NCBI RefSeq assembly: GCF_035762065.1
Contig: NZ_DASTPW010000027.1
Span: forward strand, 1 to 64,000
From: Methylibium sp035762065
Lineage (GTDB): Bacteria; Pseudomonadota; Gammaproteobacteria; Burkholderiales; Burkholderiaceae_C
DNA: 64,000 nucleotides
Direction: 5' to 3'
Part shown: positions 60,721 through 64,000 of the stretch, piece by piece
Layout: each line of letters starts with the position of its first letter
Numbering within the stretch: the stretch's first letter is position 1
Position numbers and translations under genes: made by a program
Notes under the pieces: generated by a model
Databases searched by the model: none
What the model was told of the DNA's origin: nothing
What the model saw: only the letters and a program-made list of their open reading frames with translations

Positions 60721-60726
60721 GATAAT
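60721..60726 (+). promoter_or_regulatory. -10-like hexamer abutting the lipoprotein start
   Basis: GATAAT is followed by CGCGCC and the ATG at 60733, placing the likely transcription start at the start codon. No clear -35. Confidence 0.45.
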
Positions 60727-60732
60727 CGCGCC

Positions 60733-61248
60733 ATGCAAGGGGTTGGCAAGGCCTGGATCGCATGCGTGGCGCTGGCGCTGCTGGGCGCCTGCGCACCGGC
60801 GCTCGACTGGCGCGAAGTGCGCACCGAGGGCGGCGTGTTGACCGCCTGGCTGCCGTGCAAGCCGCAGCGCCGCATGCGTGAAGTCGAGCTGGCCGGCTCG
60901 AAGGTGTCGATGGAGATGCTCGGCTGCCGCGCGGCCGACAGCACCTGGGGCCTGACCGGTGCCGATGTCGGCGAGCCGGCCCGCGTCGAGCCGGCGCTGG
61001 CCGCGCTGCGGCAGGCGCGCAGCGAGAACCTCGGTGCGCCGCCGTCGGCGGTGTCGGACGTCGAGCTCGCCGGGCGCCGCGCGACCCGCCTGCGCATCGC
61101 CGGCCACGGGGCGGAGGGGCAGGCGGTCGTCGAGCACAGCCTGATCTTCGCGAGCGGCACGCGCGTCTTCCATCTGGCCGTGATCGGCGCCGAGCCCGGC
61201 ACCGACGCGCTCGACGCCTTCTTCGGCCAGCTGCGCCTCGCGCGCTGA
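60733..61248 (+). CDS. putative lipoprotein, unknown function
   Basis: A 171-residue protein with a lipoprotein signal: MQGVGKAWIACVALALLGAC, lipobox LGAC. The mature part is beta-rich (DWREVRTEGGVLTAWLPCKP, AGRRATRLRIAGHGAEGQAV) and has extra cysteines in LPCKP and GCRAAD. No family recognised. GATAAT lies six bases before the ATG. Confidence 0.65.
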   Translation: MQGVGKAWIACVALALLGACAPALDWREVRTEGGVLTAWLPCKPQRRMREVELAGSKVSMEMLGCRAADSTWGLTGADVGEPARVEPALAALRQARSENLGAPPSAVSDVELAGRRATRLRIAGHGAEGQAVVEHSLIFASGTRVFHLAVIGAEPGTDALDAFFGQLRLAR

Positions 61249-61309
61249 AAGCCGGCTTCGTGCATGCCCGAGCAGGATCGTCGCGCGCGAATCGTGCTCG
61301 AATGAGCGC

Positions 61310-61780
61310 ATGACCGCACTTGTTGTCGTCGCGCACGCGCCGCTGGCTTCGGCGTTGAAGGCCGCGGCGGCGCATGCCTTCCCCGAGGCCGCGGCGCGGC
61401 TCGCGACGCTGGATGTGCAGCCGCACGACGCACCCGAGGCGATCGAGCAGCAGCTGCGGCGCCTGCTCGCGGACGCGGCGGCCTACGATCCGCGCCACGA
61501 GGCGCTGATCCTCTGCGACGTGTTCGGCGCGACGCCGAGCAACGTCGCGCAGCGGCTGGCCGACGGCTTGCGTGTGAAGGTGGTCACCGGCGTCAACGTG
61601 CCGATGCTGTGGCGCGCGCTGAACTACGTGCACGAGCCGCTGGAGACGCTGGCAGCGCGCGCGCTGGCCGGCGCGAATCAGGGCGTGCTCGTCGTCGCGG
61701 CGGCGCGCCCGCAGAACCAGAACCCGCTCATCGGAACCCGACCCGGCGATGCCTACGGCTCACGTCAAGATCAGCAATAA
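61310..61780 (+). CDS. PTS EIIA, mannose-type
   Basis: A 156-residue EIIA-Man-like protein with active histidine H9 (VVVAHAPLA) and the motifs ILCDVFGATPSNVAQRL and VTGVNVPMLWRALN. No EIIB/EIIC is in the window, as in betaproteobacteria that use this module for regulation rather than sugar transport. The last 32 bases overlap ptsH, coupling the genes. The C-terminus ARPQNQNPLIGTRPGDAYGS is variable. Confidence 0.9.
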   Translation: MTALVVVAHAPLASALKAAAAHAFPEAAARLATLDVQPHDAPEAIEQQLRRLLADAAAYDPRHEALILCDVFGATPSNVAQRLADGLRVKVVTGVNVPMLWRALNYVHEPLETLAARALAGANQGVLVVAAARPQNQNPLIGTRPGDAYGSRQDQQ

Positions 61781-62018
61781 GCTGGGGTTGCACGCGCGTG
61801 CCTCGGCCAAGCTCACCAAGCTGGCCGGCAGCTACCCCTGCGACATCTTCATGAGCCGTGGCGCGCGCCGCGTGAACGCGAAAAGCATCATGGGCGTGAT
61901 GATGCTGGCCGCGGGCATGGGCACCGAAGTCGAGATCGAGTGCACCGGCGAGCGCGACGCCGAGGCGCTGGACGCGCTGCTCGCGCTGATCAACGACAAG
62001 TTCGGCGAGGGCGAGTAG
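61749..62018 (+). CDS. ptsH: PTS phosphocarrier protein HPr
   Basis: An 89-residue HPr with active histidine H15 (NKLGLHARASAKL) and regulatory serine S46 (NAKSIMGVMML), so it can be phosphorylated by EI and by HPr kinase if present. Start codon lies inside the EIIA gene. It relays phosphate from EI, whose gene is separated by an inserted olsB-like gene. Confidence 0.96.
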   Translation: MPTAHVKISNKLGLHARASAKLTKLAGSYPCDIFMSRGARRVNAKSIMGVMMLAAGMGTEVEIECTGERDAEALDALLALINDKFGEGE

Positions 62019-62027
62019 CCGTCGCGA

Positions 62028-62876
62028 TCAGCCGGCCGCGCCCAGGAAGTGGCGGCGGTACTTCGCCGGCAGGTCGCCGATGCGCATCAGCATCGGCAGG
62101 TCGGCGGTGTTGAAGTCCGGGTCCCACGCCGGCGCGCCCAGCACCTTCGCGCCGCAGCGCAGGTAGCCCTTGATGAGCGGCGGGGGCTCCACGTCGAGGT
62201 GGCGGTCGAGCTCGTCGATCGGCAGCGGCAGCCGCGGCTCGACGCGCCATTCGATCGGCGCCAGGTGCGTCGCGCTCAACTGGCGCCACAAGCTTGCGGC
62301 CACATGGCCGCCGTCGCGCATGCTGATGCTGGCGCAGCCGACCATGGTGTCGAGCTCGTTGCGGACCATGAATTCCGCCAGCGCGCCCCACAGCGCGAGG
62401 ATCGCGCCGCCCGAGCGGTGCTCCGGGTGCACGCAGGAGCGGCCCAGCTCGACCATGCGCGAGCGCAGCGGCCGCAGCCGGGTCAGGTCGAACTCGGTCT
62501 CGCTGTAGAGCCCGCCGATGCGGCGCGCGGCCGCCGGCGTCAGCACCCGATAGGTGCCGATGACGGAGCCCGGCTCGCCGTCGTCGCCGGCCAGGCGAAC
62601 CAGCAGGTGCTCGCAAAACGGGTCGAACACATCCACGTCGAGTCCGGGCGGCGTGCCGGCCGGCGGCGCGAGGCGCGCGCCCATCTCGTCGGCGAAGACG
62701 GCGTACCTCAGGCGCTGCGCCTCGCGAACCTCGCCTTCATCGCGTGCCCAAACCACCTCAAGGCGCGCACGTGCGGCGGCAGCTTGTTCGTGGCATCGAA
62801 GTGACCTCCGTGGGCCGGGCGCATCGAGCGCGGCGATGTCCTGGAGCGCGAGCGTCGGCAGCGGCAGATCCCTCAT
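62028..62876 (-). CDS. olsB: OlsB-like ornithine lipid N-acyltransferase (GNAT)
   Basis: A 282-residue GNAT-fold acyltransferase of the OlsB/hemolysin-like group, which makes lyso-ornithine lipid by acylating ornithine. The motifs are RLRYAVFADEMGARL, FCEHLLVRL, VIGTYRVLTP, SRMVELGRSCVHPEHR and ALWGALAEFMVRN. The ATG at 62876 has GAGG five bases upstream; a 31-residue longer frame has no Shine-Dalgarno. It lies in the opposite direction between ptsH and ptsI. The second enzyme OlsA is not in the window, so ornithine lipid synthesis is inferred. Confidence 0.82.
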   Translation of the reverse strand: MRDLPLPTLALQDIAALDAPGPRRSLRCHEQAAAARARLEVVWARDEGEVREAQRLRYAVFADEMGARLAPPAGTPPGLDVDVFDPFCEHLLVRLAGDDGEPGSVIGTYRVLTPAAARRIGGLYSETEFDLTRLRPLRSRMVELGRSCVHPEHRSGGAILALWGALAEFMVRNELDTMVGCASISMRDGGHVAASLWRQLSATHLAPIEWRVEPRLPLPIDELDRHLDVEPPPLIKGYLRCGAKVLGAPAWDPDFNTADLPMLMRIGDLPAKYRRHFLGAAG

Positions 62877-62999
62877 CGTGGCCTCGTGTCGAATGGACTG
62901 CCGGCGACTTTGAGACGGTGCCGTGACGCGCCGATGTAGCCCAGGTGACGAGGGGGTGACACGCTGCATCGATGCACGCGCTCGTCAAAACGCCGCTGC

Positions 63000-63005
63000 T
63001 AGCAT
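63000..63005 (+). promoter_or_regulatory. -10-like hexamer abutting the ptsI start
   Basis: TAGCAT is followed by CGATCC and the ptsI ATG, consistent with a leaderless start. No clear -35. Confidence 0.4.
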
Positions 63006-63011
63006 CGATCC

Positions 63012-64000
63012 ATGAGCCTGCAGCTCTTCGGCCTGCCGGTGTCGCGAGGCATCGCGATCGGCCGGGCCGTGCTCGTCGCGTCGAGCCGCGTGGACGTGGC
63101 GCACTACTTCGTCGAGGCAGGGCAGGTCGAGCCCGAGATCGCGCGCTTGCGCAGCGCGCGCGACGCGGTGGCGGCCGAGCTGGGCGGTCTTCAGCGGGGC
63201 TTGCCAGCCGACGCGCCCTCGGAGCTGTCCGCGCTGCTCGACGTGCACCTGATGCTGCTGTTCGACGAGGCGCTCACGGGCGCGACCGCTCAGTGGATCC
63301 GGGAGCGGCACTACAACGCCGAGTGGGCGGTGTCGGCGCAGCTCGAGGTGCTCGCTCGCCAGTTCGACGAGATGGAGAACGACTATCTGCGCGAACGGAA
63401 GGCCGACCTCGAGCAGGTCGTCGAGCGGCTGTTGAGCGCATTGAAGCGCCTCAGCGGCGCAGAGCGCAGCGACGGCTCCCCGCCCGCCCCCTTCGTACCA
63501 GTCGGCGGGTTCGGCGACGAGCCCTTGATCCTCATCGCCAACGACATCTCGCCCGCCGACATGCTGCAGTTCAAGCGCAGCGTGTTCCGCGGCTTCGTCA
63601 CGGATGTCGGCGGCCGAACCTCTCACACCGCGATCGTGGCCCGCAGCCTGGGTATTCCGGCGGTGGTCGGTGCGAGGGAGGCGAGCCGGCTGGTGCAGCA
63701 GGACGATTGGGTGGTCGTCGATGCGGACAGCGGTGTGCTGATCGTCGACCCGTCGCCGATCCTCCTCGAGGAGTACCGCTTCCGTCAGCGCCACAGCGAA
63801 GTCGAACGCGAACGGCTCGGGCGGCTGCGCTACACGCCGGCGGTGACGCTCGACGGCGAGCCGGTCGAGCTGCTCGCGAACATCGAACTGCCCGGGGACG
63901 CGGCGGCGGCGATCGAGGCCGGCGCGGTCGGCATCGGTCTCTTTCGCAGCGAGTTCCTCTTCCTGAATCGCAGCAACGGCTTGCCTGGCGAGGACGAGCA
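63012..64000 (+). CDS. ptsI: PTS enzyme I, 5' part (truncated by window)
   Basis: The first 329 codons of phosphoenolpyruvate-protein phosphotransferase, running off the right edge without a stop. N-terminal helical HPr-binding domain, then the phospho-histidine H205 in VGGRTSHTAIVARSLG, and the start of the PEP-binding barrel (AGAVGIGLFRSEFLFLNR). No internal stop or frameshift. It transfers phosphate from PEP to HPr. Its promoter region of 135 bases is shared with the divergent olsB-like gene. Confidence 0.95.
   Translation, partial: MSLQLFGLPVSRGIAIGRAVLVASSRVDVAHYFVEAGQVEPEIARLRSARDAVAAELGGLQRGLPADAPSELSALLDVHLMLLFDEALTGATAQWIRERHYNAEWAVSAQLEVLARQFDEMENDYLRERKADLEQVVERLLSALKRLSGAERSDGSPPAPFVPVGGFGDEPLILIANDISPADMLQFKRSVFRGFVTDVGGRTSHTAIVARSLGIPAVVGAREASRLVQQDDWVVVDADSGVLIVDPSPILLEEYRFRQRHSEVERERLGRLRYTPAVTLDGEPVELLANIELPGDAAAAIEAGAVGIGLFRSEFLFLNRSNGLPGEDE

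Overview
The window is a high-GC chromosomal segment of a betaproteobacterium, most likely Burkholderiales in or near the Rubrivivax/Leptothrix/Rhizobacter group. This is inferred from gene content and order (dacA-dat-ybeD-lipB-lipA, a Mg-type hemB, mannose-type EIIA-ptsH-ptsI, a NAD-domain-first FadB fused to enoyl-CoA hydratase, Uup) and from strongly GC-ending codons. I see no rRNA, tRNA, insertion sequence, prophage or CRISPR array. Genes are densely packed, with many 4-base ATGA start/stop overlaps. Most long open frames on the opposite strand are artefacts of GC-rich codon use.

Region by region. (1) 84-1096: two Hsp20 chaperones behind a sigma-32-type promoter. (2) 1182-5921: a cyanate import and cyanase operon (Tat-exported binding protein, permease, ATPase, CynS) followed by a DUF1348 protein and a small exported protein. 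(3) 6109-8839: a PAS histidine kinase and LuxR-type response regulator in overlap, then a DUF4142 protein. (4) 9034-15185: an exported unknown, a poly-gamma-glutamate hydrolase-like enzyme, lipoate synthesis, a D-amino acid aminotransferase, a D,D-carboxypeptidase and a hydrolase. (5) 15190-19551: a thioredoxin-fold ferredoxin, a VanZ protein, a CopD/HemJ-like protein, then a 366-base gap with a candidate small RNA, then hemB and corA. (6) 19598-21594: hppD-phhA for phenylalanine/tyrosine catabolism. (7) 21706-31572: membrane and hydrolase genes, a GMC oxidoreductase with its small Tat partner, fadD, an OpgC-like acyltransferase, an SGNH esterase and a membrane zinc-ribbon protein.

(8) 31656-36977: a tightly overlapping operon (EamA exporter, amino acid racemase, aminotransferase, PhzF isomerase) divergent from a MocR/PdxR-type regulator. 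(9) 37017-37922: a hypothetical gene and a probable gene remnant. (10) 37998-48833: uup and a beta-oxidation operon led by a TetR regulator with an inverted-repeat operator. (11) 48981-53660: a ketopantoate reductase, three YceI genes with cytochrome b561, and outer-membrane phospholipase A. (12) 53683-60692: a fused indolepyruvate ferredoxin oxidoreductase, DUF4197, a degenerate hybrid-kinase-like protein coupled to a class III CoA-transferase. (13) 60733-64000: a lipoprotein, PTS EIIA and HPr, an OlsB-like acyltransferase in opposite orientation, and the 5' part of ptsI, cut by the window edge.

Signals least explained by standard annotation are: the hemB-upstream RNA with a CCUCC loop; the pseudo-kinase/pseudo-receiver protein; the MocR-linked racemase/aminotransferase/PhzF/exporter operon; and a recurrent -10-like hexamer 6-7 bases before nine start codons, which suggests leaderless transcripts.
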